NCBI RefSeq assembly: GCF_003992135.1
Contig: NZ_RQVN01000005.1
Coordinates: forward strand, 24,001 to 88,000
Direction: 5' to 3'
DNA length: 64,000 nucleotides
Source: Veillonella sp. VA142
GTDB taxonomy: Bacteria; Bacillota; Negativicutes; Veillonellales; Veillonellaceae
The position numbers and the translations under genes are program-made. Positions 26,063-35,105 of the stretch are shown here, piece after piece. The notes beneath the pieces were generated by a model. That model had not been told where the DNA came from and ran no database searches. It saw only the letters and a list, made by a program, of their open reading frames with translations. Numbering within the stretch: the first letter of the stretch is position 1; each line of letters opens with the position of its first letter.

Positions 26063-27055
26063 CTATTCTCCTTCAATAACCTTTGCTCCATAAGCATTAC
26101 CTGATGCATTATCTGCACTATATTTAGATGATACACATAATACATCTAGATTATGATGGTGTCCCCAATGAACTAAACGATCTTGTAAATAGGTATTAGC
26201 CATAACACCACCGGCAGTAACTAAGGTTGTAATATTATATTTTGTTAAAATATACAATAACGCTTTTTCTAGGGAACTCCCAATACAATGGAACACCGAG
26301 GCTGCCAAGATTTGTGCATTTTTTGCTGTACTAAACGATTCTCTATCAGTCCAATCTATAGGTTCATGTTGCAATGATTCCCACCACCGTTGTCCAGCAC
26401 TGTATGGACCACCAAAGCTGATAATAGACTCTTTTACCGATACAGGGAGCACAGAGTCTACATTGTATTTAATACGACGTCCCAATATTTCCATACTTGG
26501 ACCTGCTGGAAATTTTAATCCCATTAACACACCTAGACGGTCCACCAATTGGCCTCCGGCTATATCATCAGATCCGCCTACAATTTGCACTTTAAAGCCA
26601 CCTTTATAAATACGTTCACAAAGAATAAATTCCGTAGTTCCACCTGAAAGATGTAAACTTAAAAAAGGCCCTTCTGGAATCTCACCAATTTCACGCAAAG
26701 TTGCCCATATATGGTTTTCTTGATGTGAGAAAACATGGACAGGGATTTGTAAACAATGACCTAGTGATTTCGCTGTATTCAGTCCTACTAAGAATGCTGG
26801 CATATAAGAGTTTTCTTCTCGTCTTGGAAAACCACTGACACCGATACCTACAATAGGTTTATCTAACATTAAAGACTGAATAAGTTCACCTAAAGCTCGA
26901 GTATGTTGGAACACCATTTGTGACTGTTGTAATCCTCGCTTACCATATGGTACTTCTAATAGTTTTCTAACTTCTTGTACTAGTCTACCTTCTTCATCAA
27001 CAAGAGCACAAGAGGTAGTATAACAGCTAGTATCTATTCCTAAATAATAGGCCAT
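26063..27055 (-). CDS. TsaD/Kae1-like protein (second-copy paralogue, function unknown)
   Basis: The 330-residue protein has the ASKHA-type ATP-binding start (YLGIDTSCYTTSCAL) and the two metal ligands H111 and H115 in HQENH, at the same positions as in TsaD. TsaD makes the threonylcarbamoyl modification of tRNA A37. Other parts (for example the LHLSGGTTE and TAGGVMANTYL stretches) also fit the superfamily, but overall it is more divergent than true TsaD, and this site between nusB and xseA is where clostridia and relatives keep a paralogue of unknown role. Whether a bona fide tsaD exists elsewhere cannot be told here. Confidence 0.75.
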   Translation of the reverse strand: MAYYLGIDTSCYTTSCALVDEEGRLVQEVRKLLEVPYGKRGLQQSQMVFQHTRALGELIQSLMLDKPIVGIGVSGFPRREENSYMPAFLVGLNTAKSLGHCLQIPVHVFSHQENHIWATLREIGEIPEGPFLSLHLSGGTTEFILCERIYKGGFKVQIVGGSDDIAGGQLVDRLGVLMGLKFPAGPSMEILGRRIKYNVDSVLPVSVKESIISFGGPYSAGQRWWESLQHEPIDWTDRESFSTAKNAQILAASVFHCIGSSLEKALLYILTKYNITTLVTAGGVMANTYLQDRLVHWGHHHNLDVLCVSSKYSADNASGNAYGAKVIEGE

Positions 27056-27056
27056 G

Positions 27057-27455
27057 TTATTGTCTCGATGTAGCTAAATTATGAAGAATAGCATTAATGT
27101 ATTTATAAGAAGTGGACCCACCAAACTCTTTCGCTAATAGAACAGCTTCATTAATGACAATCTTAGCTGGTGTATCCGCTTGCGGATGTAATAATTCCCA
27201 AGCAGCCATGCGCAAAATGGTGAGTTCTACTTTAGGAAAACGTTCCATTTTACGTTTAGGAGAAAATTCTTGTAAAGCTGCATCTAATTGTTCTTTTTCA
27301 CTACGAACACCTGTAATTAATTGCTCTGCAAATTGATTGGCTTTTCCTTGCAAATGAGTTGTATTTAAAACAGTATTATCAGCCGTCTCTCTTGAAAAAG
27401 TATCTGCATAAAGAGTTTCAAATGCATATACTCTCGCTAACCTACGATGATTCAT
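27057..27455 (-). CDS. nusB: Transcription antitermination factor NusB
   Basis: NusB with S10 helps antitermination at rRNA operons. The 132-residue all-helical protein starts with RRLARVYAFETLYA and has the typical end with INEAVLLAKEFGGSTSYKYINAILHNLA. Its start overlaps the end of the upstream Asp23 gene by 14 bp. The order efp-asp23-nusB is shared by many Firmicutes. Confidence 0.95.
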   Translation of the reverse strand: MNHRRLARVYAFETLYADTFSRETADNTVLNTTHLQGKANQFAEQLITGVRSEKEQLDAALQEFSPKRKMERFPKVELTILRMAAWELLHPQADTPAKIVINEAVLLAKEFGGSTSYKYINAILHNLATSRQ

Positions 27456-27822
27456 GACTAGGTTCCCTTCTTTCTAAGCCGTCGATGTGCACATCTACAC
27501 GAACACGGTATAAGTCTAACATATTTCGTAAATCTTGACGCACTTGTTGTTGTATTTGTCGTGCCACCTCTAATGGATTAAATCCACAATATAAACGAAG
27601 ATATAAATTTATTTCAATGAAAGACTCTCCAAAACTATCTCGTTTATGTTTTACATTCATTCCAGGCCAACTTCTTTGACCAAACTTTTGTGAGATACCG
27701 TCTACAACACCATCGAAAAATCGTTTACTCATAGAGTGAATTTCGTTGAATGATGACAATACTCTTGCAGTGACATCTAAAATAACGGAGTCTGTAATTT
27801 CTATTTCTAAATGATTTGACAT
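27442..27822 (-). CDS. Asp23/Gls24 family protein, second copy
   Basis: This 126-residue protein resembles Asp23/YqhY-type envelope-stress proteins in its alternating pattern (INLYLRLYCGFNPLEVARQIQQQVRQDLRNMLDLYRVRVDVHIDG). The upstream neighbour has the same fold pattern, indicating a local duplication. YqhY-type proteins affect lipid metabolism or envelope homeostasis in studied species. No membrane segment is seen. Confidence 0.65.
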   Translation of the reverse strand: MSNHLEIEITDSVILDVTARVLSSFNEIHSMSKRFFDGVVDGISQKFGQRSWPGMNVKHKRDSFGESFIEINLYLRLYCGFNPLEVARQIQQQVRQDLRNMLDLYRVRVDVHIDGLERREPSHESS

Positions 27823-27831
27823 ACAAATCCC

Positions 27832-28194
27832 CTATGATATGGTACTTTCAAAAATAATATCCTGCACATAAATATCAACACTATTCACAGTAGCATCTGC
27901 CATAGATACAAGAGCAGTTTTTACCCTCTCTTGTAAACGCAATGCTATGTCTGGAACACGATACCCATAATACACCACAATATGCAGAGATACTTGTAAT
28001 GCTCCATCTTCTAAGACTTGCACTTTAACACCTTCCATGGCACTTTTTATGCCAAATAAACTGCTTACTGTATCCCCAAATGTTGTACTCATACCTGCAA
28101 CACCTTTTGTTTCTAGTGCTGTCATGGTAGCAATCATTTCATAAACAGAATTATCGAACTGTATCAGTCCTTCAAAAAAGCGATTATCTTCCAT
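27832..28194 (-). CDS. Asp23/Gls24 family protein (YqhY-like)
   Basis: The 120-residue protein has the Asp23 pattern: a first conserved block with IATMTALETKGVAGMSTTFGD and a later block SLHIVVYYGYRVPDIALRLQERVKTAL. The start is placed at ATG 28194, because a longer frame from 28239 would translate through the efp terminator hairpin; the ribosome binding site for 28194 is weak (GGTAA), so initiation may be poor. It lies 10 bp before the second Asp23 gene. Confidence 0.82.
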   Translation of the reverse strand: MEDNRFFEGLIQFDNSVYEMIATMTALETKGVAGMSTTFGDTVSSLFGIKSAMEGVKVQVLEDGALQVSLHIVVYYGYRVPDIALRLQERVKTALVSMADATVNSVDIYVQDIIFESTIS

Positions 28195-28203
28195 ATATTT
28201 ACC

Positions 28204-28247
28204 AAAAAAAGCATTTGTCGTCCTACCACAGGCCAACAAATGCTTTT
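28204..28247 (-). terminator. Intrinsic terminator between efp and the Asp23 genes
   Basis: AAAAGCATTTGT (28207-28218) pairs perfectly with ACAAATGCTTTT (28236-28247); on the minus strand a T7 run follows. It lies just upstream of the first Asp23 start, so genes beyond it depend on read-through or a promoter I cannot identify with confidence. Confidence 0.82.
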
Positions 28248-28290
28248 AATTACAATACTATACTAGTTGTTAAAAGATCAAATCTGTGGT

Positions 28291-28848
28291 TTAAGCACGT
28301 TCAATATATTGTCCAGTACGTGTATCTACACGCAATACATCGTCTACTTCGATGAATAAAGGTACTTTTACAACATAACCTGTTTCTAATGTAGCAGGTT
28401 TATTACCACCAGTTGCTGTATCGCCACGGATACCAGGATCAGTTTCAACTACGCGTAACTCAACAGCTACAGGTAAGTCGATACCGATGACAATGCCTTG
28501 GAAGAACATAATGGATACTTCCATGTTTTCTAATAAGAAGTTTTTAGCATCCCCTAATTGGTCAATTGTTAACTCAATTTGATCATATGTTTCATTGTCC
28601 ATGAACGTATACGCTCCATCGGACTCATATAAGAAAGCCATACGACGACGATCAACATGAGCTTTTGGTACTTTTTCACCAGCATTGAAAGTACGCTCTA
28701 CTACAGCACCTGTTTGTAAATTTTTCAATTTAGCACGCACGAAAGCAGCACCTTTACCTGGTTTAACATGTTGAAAGTCAACTACTTGCCATACATTACC
28801 GTCTAATTCGACAGTTACGCCTGGACGAAAATCATTACTGGAAATCAT
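28291..28848 (-). CDS. efp: Elongation factor P
   Basis: EF-P relieves ribosome stalling at consecutive prolines. The 185-residue protein has three beta-barrel domains; the first carries the loop [12 protein letters not shown] with Lys32 at the tip, the position modified in Bacillus EF-P. The C-terminal signature [16 protein letters not shown] is intact. The start at 28848 ([10 protein letters not shown]) follows GGAGGGA; a frame five codons longer is not needed. It follows the aminopeptidase gene, a frequent pairing. Confidence 0.97.
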   Translation of the reverse strand: MISSNDFRPGVTVELDGNVWQVVDFQHVKPGKGAAFVRAKLKNLQTGAVVERTFNAGEKVPKAHVDRRRMAFLYESDGAYTFMDNETYDQIELTIDQLGDAKNFLLENMEVSIMFFQGIVIGIDLPVAVELRVVETDPGIRGDTATGGNKPATLETGYVVKVPLFIEVDDVLRVDTRTGQYIERA

Positions 28849-28862
28849 TGTAAATCCCTCCA

Positions 28863-29936
28863 TTACACATCTAGTTCTAATAAATCTTTAGGAGTTTTTG
28901 TGAGTATTTCACAACCCTCCTTAGTAACTATAACTGTATCTTCAATGCGAAGCCCCATATGACCTGATAAATAAATACCTGGTTCTACTGTGACTACCAT
29001 ATTTTCTGTTAATATATCTTTAGATCTTGGTGATGCTACCGGTAACTCATGGATATCTAAACCTACACCATGACCTGTACCATGCCCAAAATTAGAACCA
29101 TAACCTTGTTCCTTAATATAGTCTCTACATACTGCATCTACTTCAGCACCGGTAACGCCTTCTTTAATGAAAGCAACACCTCGTTTTTGTGCTTCTAGTA
29201 CAATAGAATAGAGTTTCTTTTGTTCATCACTAGCTTTACCTAATACTATAGTGCGTGTCATATCAGAGTGATATCCATTATACATAGCACCAAAGTCAAA
29301 GGTCACAAAGTCACCTCGCTCCATAACTTTATCACTAGCTACACCATGAGGCATACTAGAACGATAGCCAGATGCTACAATGGTTGTAAAAGATGGCTCT
29401 CTGGAACCACGTTGTAACATTTCAGTTTCTAAAATGATACGAGCCTCATTTTCAGTCATCCCCACCTGTAATTTCGGCAACATAGCCGCAAATGATTCAT
29501 CGGCGATACGAAATGCTTGTCGTAAACACTCTAGCTCGTCCTCTCGTTTAACCATACGCAAACTAGCAAAATCAAAGGATAAAAATTCTGTTTCAAGTAA
29601 TGTATCACAAACTTTTTGAAATACATCAACACTCATATAATTTCCTTCAAAGCAACATGTGGTTAAAGCAATGTTGGATGAAACTAATATAGTTTTAATT
29701 GTATCATACACATCACCCGTATATTGGATGACCTCATACCCTTCACATTGTTCTTTAGCCTGTTCTGTATAACGACTGTCCGTTATCATAAAGGCTTTGT
29801 CAGGGGTCACAAATGCCACTCCAGTAGTCCCTGTAAATCCTGCAAAATAATGTAAGTTGATAGGACTAATGAGGATGGCTCCTCCATATGCTTCTTCTGT
29901 TAGGAATGCTTGTAAAGCGACTAGTCCATTCATCAT
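28863..29936 (-). CDS. Xaa-Pro aminopeptidase (M24 family)
   Basis: This 357-residue metallopeptidase should remove N-terminal residues before proline. The N-terminal creatinase-like domain is followed by the pita-bread catalytic domain with the five metal ligands visible in [33 protein letters not shown] and GLRIEDTV. It is the first gene of the minus-strand run that includes efp. A possible promoter (TTGTCA, 18 bp, TATCAT on the minus strand) lies in the 71-bp gap before it. Confidence 0.92.
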   Translation of the reverse strand: MMNGLVALQAFLTEEAYGGAILISPINLHYFAGFTGTTGVAFVTPDKAFMITDSRYTEQAKEQCEGYEVIQYTGDVYDTIKTILVSSNIALTTCCFEGNYMSVDVFQKVCDTLLETEFLSFDFASLRMVKREDELECLRQAFRIADESFAAMLPKLQVGMTENEARIILETEMLQRGSREPSFTTIVASGYRSSMPHGVASDKVMERGDFVTFDFGAMYNGYHSDMTRTIVLGKASDEQKKLYSIVLEAQKRGVAFIKEGVTGAEVDAVCRDYIKEQGYGSNFGHGTGHGVGLDIHELPVASPRSKDILTENMVVTVEPGIYLSGHMGLRIEDTVIVTKEGCEILTKTPKDLLELDV

Positions 29937-30007
29937 CTCGCCTCCTTAAAAAGCATCAACTAATGATACCATATAATGTATAGTTATGACAAATTGAATA
30001 GATTCGA

Positions 30008-30733
30008 TTAAACAATTTCTTTTTCTTCCTCTGTTAAATCTATGAATGAGCCTAGTTCTTCAATAAAGTCAAGTGTAATTCTATCGATAGCAATGCGTTG
30101 TAAATACGTTACCGTACCACCACAAGCACCAATCATTCGTTTCACTTGATGATATTTTCCTTCATAAATTGTCAACTCACAGGAGTGAATGATTTCACCA
30201 GACTCATTCATCACGTCCTCATCGTTGTGAAGAGATATTTGTGCTGATTTACATTCTGTACCATCTCCTAGCACCATGCCTTCTTGGATGCGACGAATGC
30301 CTTCCTCGGACAAGGTGCCAGTATATTCAACATAGTAGGTTTTACCAATATTCTTTTTGCCATGAATAATCTTATGAGCCCAAGGTCCATCATTGGTTAA
30401 TAATAGCAACCCTTCTGTATCTTTATCAAGCCGCCCTACAGGAAATACCTTCAAAGTTTGAAACTCTTCAGGAAGTAACTCCATGATAGTAGGATCTGTA
30501 GAATCTTCTACAGCTGTTACATATCCGGCTGGTTTGTGAAATTTGATATAATATTCTAATTGTGCTTGTACAACTTGATCTTGAACCGTAACCACATCTA
30601 CATCAGGATTGATATGCATGTCTTTTTTCTTAACAATACTATCATTTACCTTTACAAGACCCTGTTTGATTAAATCATGTACTTCTTTTCTCGTACCAAA
30701 AGCCTTATGAGCTAAAAACTTATCAATCCTCAC
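30008..30733 (-). CDS. RsuA-family rRNA pseudouridine synthase
   Basis: The protein (about 241 residues) has an N-terminal S4 domain (RIDKFLAHKAFGTRKEVHDLI) and the pseudouridine synthase catalytic motif GRLDKDTEGLLLLTNDG with its aspartate. Members modify 16S or 23S rRNA; the exact site cannot be told. The start is set at GTG 30733 because GAAGGTGG is correctly placed for it and not for the GTG three codons upstream. It overlaps the cobC end by 11 bp, making it the last gene of the cobalamin run, although its job is unrelated. Confidence 0.9.
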   Translation of the reverse strand: MRIDKFLAHKAFGTRKEVHDLIKQGLVKVNDSIVKKKDMHINPDVDVVTVQDQVVQAQLEYYIKFHKPAGYVTAVEDSTDPTIMELLPEEFQTLKVFPVGRLDKDTEGLLLLTNDGPWAHKIIHGKKNIGKTYYVEYTGTLSEEGIRRIQEGMVLGDGTECKSAQISLHNDEDVMNESGEIIHSCELTIYEGKYHQVKRMIGACGGTVTYLQRIAIDRITLDFIEELGSFIDLTEEEKEIV

Positions 30734-31367
30734 CGTAACCACCTTCTCTCACATGAGTATGCGATGTATCATTTAATACACAAATACGATTATAAGGGGA
30801 TTGGTCACCCCAAAAATCTACTACACTAACGGCTGTATTACCCTGTGCCAAACGCCATAAACAGTTCAACGGAATGCCTGTTAATGCACATAATAATGTA
30901 CGTATGGTTCCTCCGTGACAAACTACCAATAACCGTTCACCATCCTCCATACGCGCCAGTTCTTCTATCAAACGAGTATAGGCACGTTCCTGCACTATTT
31001 CTACTGTCTCCCCATTAGGGATTGATTTTCCTGATGGATCCTCATAGATGGCTTCAATTTGTCCGGGCCACTGTTCATTAATTTCTGAATAGGTTAAACT
31101 TTCCCAGTCACCAAAGTTAATTTCACGCAGTGCTTCAGTGAAAGTGGTCGGAATATATCGACCTTTTAAAATTTCTTCAGCCGTAACCCTAGCTCGCACT
31201 AAGTCAGAAACGATAGCTCTATCAAAATGAATATCTTGCAATGCATCACCCACATCTACAGCTTGGACCATACCTTTTTCATTTAAAGGTATATCACTGA
31301 ATCCTTGATGCTTTCCAAAATGGTTCCAATCTGTTTCGCCATGGCGCACAAAATAAATTTGTATCAT
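30723..31367 (-). CDS. cobC: Histidine phosphatase, alpha-ribazole phosphatase (CobC) candidate
   Basis: This 214-residue protein is a histidine phosphatase with the active-site YFVRHGETDWN and a second LLVVCHGGTIR motif. Within a cobalamin operon it is most likely CobC, which removes phosphate from adenosylcobalamin 5'-phosphate or alpha-ribazole phosphate. The family also includes phosphoglycerate mutases; the context decides. It is 11 bp after cobD. Confidence 0.85.
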   Translation of the reverse strand: MIQIYFVRHGETDWNHFGKHQGFSDIPLNEKGMVQAVDVGDALQDIHFDRAIVSDLVRARVTAEEILKGRYIPTTFTEALREINFGDWESLTYSEINEQWPGQIEAIYEDPSGKSIPNGETVEIVQERAYTRLIEELARMEDGERLLVVCHGGTIRTLLCALTGIPLNCLWRLAQGNTAVSVVDFWGDQSPYNRICVLNDTSHTHVREGGYGED

Positions 31368-31378
31368 AGTATCTCCTA

Positions 31379-32473
31379 TTATAATCTAAAATATGATCGT
31401 AAAGCGTGTATTAGTTGTTGATTTTGTTCTTTTGTTTTGACAGCCACCCGAAACCAATTAAGGCCTAACCCTGTATAGTGAGAGCAGTCTCGAATTAATA
31501 TGGATTGATAATATAACTTCTGAATCATATCATCTAAGGAATACTGCTCATCTAGGTGACAAAGCATATAATTCACAGAAGGCTCAATGCACTGTAAAGA
31601 GTCCATCAGCATGAGCTCCTTATATAGCCACTTCTTTTCTTCGGTTAGCACTGCTCGAGTCTCTTGTATATAGTCTATATCTTGCAACGCTTTTTCACTA
31701 TATATTTGCGCTAAATGATTTACAGTCCATGATGGGATTTGAGATTTGATAAAGTTAATAACCATAGGATTTGCCATCATCGCCCCAATCCGTAACCCAG
31801 GGACTGCGTAAAACTTAGTTAAAGAATGTACAACAATCACATTGTCATACTCTTTCACATAGTTTCGCATAGAATAGGCATCCCCTAAAAAATCAACAAA
31901 AGACTCATCAAAAACTAGATAATGGCCGTTTTTTTTGCATACTTCAAATAATTCACGACTTTCATATTTCCACAAGGTTCCACACGGATTATTGGGGTTT
32001 CCAATAAATACTAAATAATTCTGAGATTTATTTAAATCATGTAACATTTGTTCCAAGGGATAAGAAAAGTTAAATGTATCCGCATCAAAATATAATTCAT
32101 ATTCTATGACTGGTAATCCACAAGAATGAGCACCATGACTATACTCTGAAAATCCTGGAGCTGGCACATATACAGCTTCTATATTTGGCAATCGGCATAT
32201 GGCATAGATTAATTCAGCCGCACCATTACCAAAAGCGATGCATTCCTTTGGCATATCCCACAATTCGGACGTGATGGAATAAAGATGAGTCATATCTGGA
32301 TCTGGATAATGAATGACATCCTGCAATGCGTCCTTCACGGCATCCAAGCCCTTACTACTCATCCCTAATAGGTTAATATTAGCACTAAAATCTAAAATCT
32401 GATCTAAGGAAGTATGTAACAGTCGGATCGCTTTATGTACATTACCACCATGTACATTTGTTGTTTTCACCAT
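31379..32473 (-). CDS. cobD: L-threonine-O-3-phosphate decarboxylase CobD
   Basis: CobD makes (R)-1-amino-2-propanol O-2-phosphate, the linker of the cobalamin nucleotide loop, from threonine phosphate. The 364-residue PLP enzyme has the aminotransferase class I/II fold: VFIGNPNNPCG, DESFVDF and the Schiff-base lysine in SLTKFYAVPGLRIG. It begins NVHGGNV, typical of CobD as opposed to HisC. It follows pduX, whose product makes its substrate. Confidence 0.92.
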   Translation of the reverse strand: MVKTTNVHGGNVHKAIRLLHTSLDQILDFSANINLLGMSSKGLDAVKDALQDVIHYPDPDMTHLYSITSELWDMPKECIAFGNGAAELIYAICRLPNIEAVYVPAPGFSEYSHGAHSCGLPVIEYELYFDADTFNFSYPLEQMLHDLNKSQNYLVFIGNPNNPCGTLWKYESRELFEVCKKNGHYLVFDESFVDFLGDAYSMRNYVKEYDNVIVVHSLTKFYAVPGLRIGAMMANPMVINFIKSQIPSWTVNHLAQIYSEKALQDIDYIQETRAVLTEEKKWLYKELMLMDSLQCIEPSVNYMLCHLDEQYSLDDMIQKLYYQSILIRDCSHYTGLGLNWFRVAVKTKEQNQQLIHALRSYFRL

Positions 32474-32484
32474 AATAACCTCTT

Positions 32485-33363
32485 TTATCGTTCCATGAAA
32501 GTAATTCCTTCATTTGTAGTTTCCACTATATCCATGAAGGTAAGATTTGGCAATTCCTGTTTTACCCGTTGTAAGCAGTGTACAATACTTGGTGAGTCCG
32601 GGGGAAATAGCAAACCTAATACGGTTCCACTATGGGCAATAATCGTTCCTATAGCATTACACTCTACTCCAATTTGGTGTAATTCATATAAATTTGTCTT
32701 ATGCAAAATACGTTGATTACCAAAAGAACTAATGGTAGAGGCTTCACCGATAAGTTTCACATTATGCTTATGTATACCTTCTTTAAATTTTGCTAAAGCT
32801 TCTACCATCAACTCTTCTTTTTCATCAATTAAAGCATCTAAGTTCTGTTGATGATTAAACTGTACAGTATCAATGGTGCCTCCTTCGTCAAACATAACGA
32901 TACGAATTGGTGGGCAAGTTCCCAAATATTCGCAACATGTACCATTTAAATAATCAAACTGCACAATCCCCGGATAAAAAGGTGCATCTGTAGGTTCGAT
33001 TGATAAACAGATTGAGGCCAATTGTTTCATAGATAATTCGTAACCATGACTTTTAGCAGTAGCCATAGCCACTACACTAATATCTGCACTACTAGACGCC
33101 AATCCTTTTCCTTGCAGAATATCAGAATGTAAATATACAGGTTTTGCAACAGCCCTATCGATTCTCAATATATCTAAAACAGTAATATAAGCTTGGTAGG
33201 CCTTTGATTGTAAAGAAAGTGAGGAAAGAGGAAGTGCATATTGTACATCACCAATGGCATAAGAGTAGCGATTAATGGGACATGTTACTAGAAATCGTTG
33301 TCCCTTTATGGAGCCTTGAATAAATTCTCCACAAGTGCCTGGCGTTCTTACATAAAATGCCAA
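32485..33363 (-). CDS. pduX: L-threonine kinase PduX
   Basis: PduX phosphorylates L-threonine to feed CobD. The 292-residue GHMP kinase has the start RTPGTCGEFIQG and the phosphate loop GKGLASSSADI. A kinase of this type directly before cobD, inside a cobalamin operon, is the known PduX setting. It lies 11 bp before cobD. Confidence 0.9.
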   Translation of the reverse strand: MAFYVRTPGTCGEFIQGSIKGQRFLVTCPINRYSYAIGDVQYALPLSSLSLQSKAYQAYITVLDILRIDRAVAKPVYLHSDILQGKGLASSSADISVVAMATAKSHGYELSMKQLASICLSIEPTDAPFYPGIVQFDYLNGTCCEYLGTCPPIRIVMFDEGGTIDTVQFNHQQNLDALIDEKEELMVEALAKFKEGIHKHNVKLIGEASTISSFGNQRILHKTNLYELHQIGVECNAIGTIIAHSGTVLGLLFPPDSPSIVHCLQRVKQELPNLTFMDIVETTNEGITFMER

Positions 33364-33382
33364 CTCTACTTCCTCCTTTCAT

Positions 33383-34120
33383 TTATATAACACTAACAAT
33401 AATTGCACCTAAAATAATAAAAACTTCTGATAATTCACACACGAATCCATATGTATCCCCTGTGGTTCCTCCTAAATGTTTTGTTACATAGGAATTAAGG
33501 ATAAGATTCATAGCTAAGGCGATGGCAAATAGATACACATAGAACCATTCATAAAAGAACACTGGTAATAAGGCCAATATCGTTGCTACCGATGTGGCAT
33601 GTTTAGGAGCATTATCTGCAAAAAATTTGCCGAGGCCCTCTGGTCTCGCATAAGGAAATTTTTGAATACTAATGACCATAGTATATCGACTCAATATAGG
33701 CATACTTACCAAGACCAAAGGAACCACCTGCATTGGCAAGTTAACTAGTAGTTGCCATTTTAAGAGAGTTAAAAATACAAAACCTACGACTCCGTTACTT
33801 CCCACACGGCTATCTTTCATAATCTCTAGTTTACGTTCCCGATCACGCCCTGAAAATAAGCCGTCACAGGTATCCATAAATCCATCTGCATGAAGTCCAC
33901 CAGTAAATAGAAATTCAAAGATTACTAAGATGAGCATCAACAGTGACACAGGAAGATAGGGATTTGCCAAGGCGTACAAAGCCCACATAAAGGCGCCAAT
34001 GACAAGTCCTACTAAAGGAAAATAGGTAACGGATGCGCCAAAGTCTTCTACTTTCCACTCTGTTTGGTTTACAATTTTTAAGCGTGTTAAAAATTGAAGT
34101 CCTACAAGAAATCCTTTCAT
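33383..34120 (-). CDS. cobS: Adenosylcobinamide-GDP ribazoletransferase CobS
   Basis: CobS joins adenosylcobinamide-GDP to alpha-ribazole (phosphate) in the membrane. The 245-residue protein has several hydrophobic segments and the family motif GLHADGFMDTCDGLFSGRDRERKLEIMKDSRVGSNG in one run (positions about 74-110), with the acidic metal-binding residues. It is 7 bp after cbiB and 19 bp before pduX. Confidence 0.95.
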   Translation of the reverse strand: MKGFLVGLQFLTRLKIVNQTEWKVEDFGASVTYFPLVGLVIGAFMWALYALANPYLPVSLLMLILVIFEFLFTGGLHADGFMDTCDGLFSGRDRERKLEIMKDSRVGSNGVVGFVFLTLLKWQLLVNLPMQVVPLVLVSMPILSRYTMVISIQKFPYARPEGLGKFFADNAPKHATSVATILALLPVFFYEWFYVYLFAIALAMNLILNSYVTKHLGGTTGDTYGFVCELSEVFIILGAIIVSVI

Positions 34121-34127
34121 ATTCCAC

Positions 34128-35105
34128 CTACCATTGATTAATTACATATGTACTGACCATTGTTAAGGCAACACCCAAGATAGAAACAGTATACATTAAA
34201 TAGATAGTTTGATAAATGTGTTTCCCTACCATAGGTGTTATAGGGTCTCCCATATAAGCCCTGAAGGTGATTTTATCATGATACACATTGTGTCCACCTA
34301 ACCGAATATGTAAAGCCCCTGCTACAGGAGCCTCTGCATAACCTCCATTAGGACTAGGATGTTTATGTGCATCACGTAAAGCTATACGAGTCGCATATTT
34401 CCAATCTTTGCCACATAGAAATGAGGCTATCACAAATAAAATGCAAGTAATTCGTGCAGGAATATAATTCACCACATCGTCTAAGCGAGCAGCAAAACGG
34501 CCAAAGTATAAATACCGCTCATTTTTATAACCTAACATGGAGTCCATCGTATTAATAGCTCGATATCCAATAGCACCCCAGGGACCTAATAGGACAAACC
34601 AAAATAAAGGAGAAATAACACCATCTACTGTATTTTCCGCTACTGTTTCAATCGTAGCACGAGTAATTTCGCTTTCATCAAGTTCACTAGTCTTACGACC
34701 TACAATCCATCCCACTTTACGGCGTGCTTCAGATATATCTTGTTTTCTCAACAAATTAGCAATTTCTATGCCTGCCTCTGCTAAACAACGAGGGCTAATG
34801 GCAATGTATAGGCACAATAAAGATACTATGAAATAGCCGATGGGATGTATGGTCCCTCCTATAAATAGAAGACCCGTAACAATGATCATCACAGTCATTA
34901 AGACTAGTAATACAGTAGATATCCCTAATAGTATTTGATTCCTTGCGTTAGTATTCTTTTTATACAATAGATGTTCATAGAAAGAAATACAATTACCAAT
35001 TAAAACAACAGGATGGTATTTACTTCTAGGGTCACCCACTAAAGTATCTAACAAAAGAGCCCCTAAAGGAATAAAGTAAAGAAGATGGTGTATAAACCAT
35101 TCCAT
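34128..35105 (-). CDS. cbiB: Adenosylcobinamide-phosphate synthase CbiB/CobD-type
   Basis: CbiB attaches aminopropanol phosphate to adenosylcobyric acid. The 325-residue membrane protein has multiple hydrophobic helices and conserved DTLVGDPRSKYHPVVLIG and HPSPNGGYAEAPVAGAL stretches. I set the start at 35105, where TAATG overlaps the cobQ stop and GGGAG precedes; five upstream codons in frame are dispensable. Confidence 0.94.
   Translation of the reverse strand: MEWFIHHLLYFIPLGALLLDTLVGDPRSKYHPVVLIGNCISFYEHLLYKKNTNARNQILLGISTVLLVLMTVMIIVTGLLFIGGTIHPIGYFIVSLLCLYIAISPRCLAEAGIEIANLLRKQDISEARRKVGWIVGRKTSELDESEITRATIETVAENTVDGVISPLFWFVLLGPWGAIGYRAINTMDSMLGYKNERYLYFGRFAARLDDVVNYIPARITCILFVIASFLCGKDWKYATRIALRDAHKHPSPNGGYAEAPVAGALHIRLGGHNVYHDKITFRAYMGDPITPMVGKHIYQTIYLMYTVSILGVALTMVSTYVINQW

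Noticed and set aside
28194-28239. Longer N-terminus for the first Asp23 protein
   Set aside because: It would translate the efp terminator hairpin and starts at TTG; the ATG at 28194 begins at the family's conserved part.
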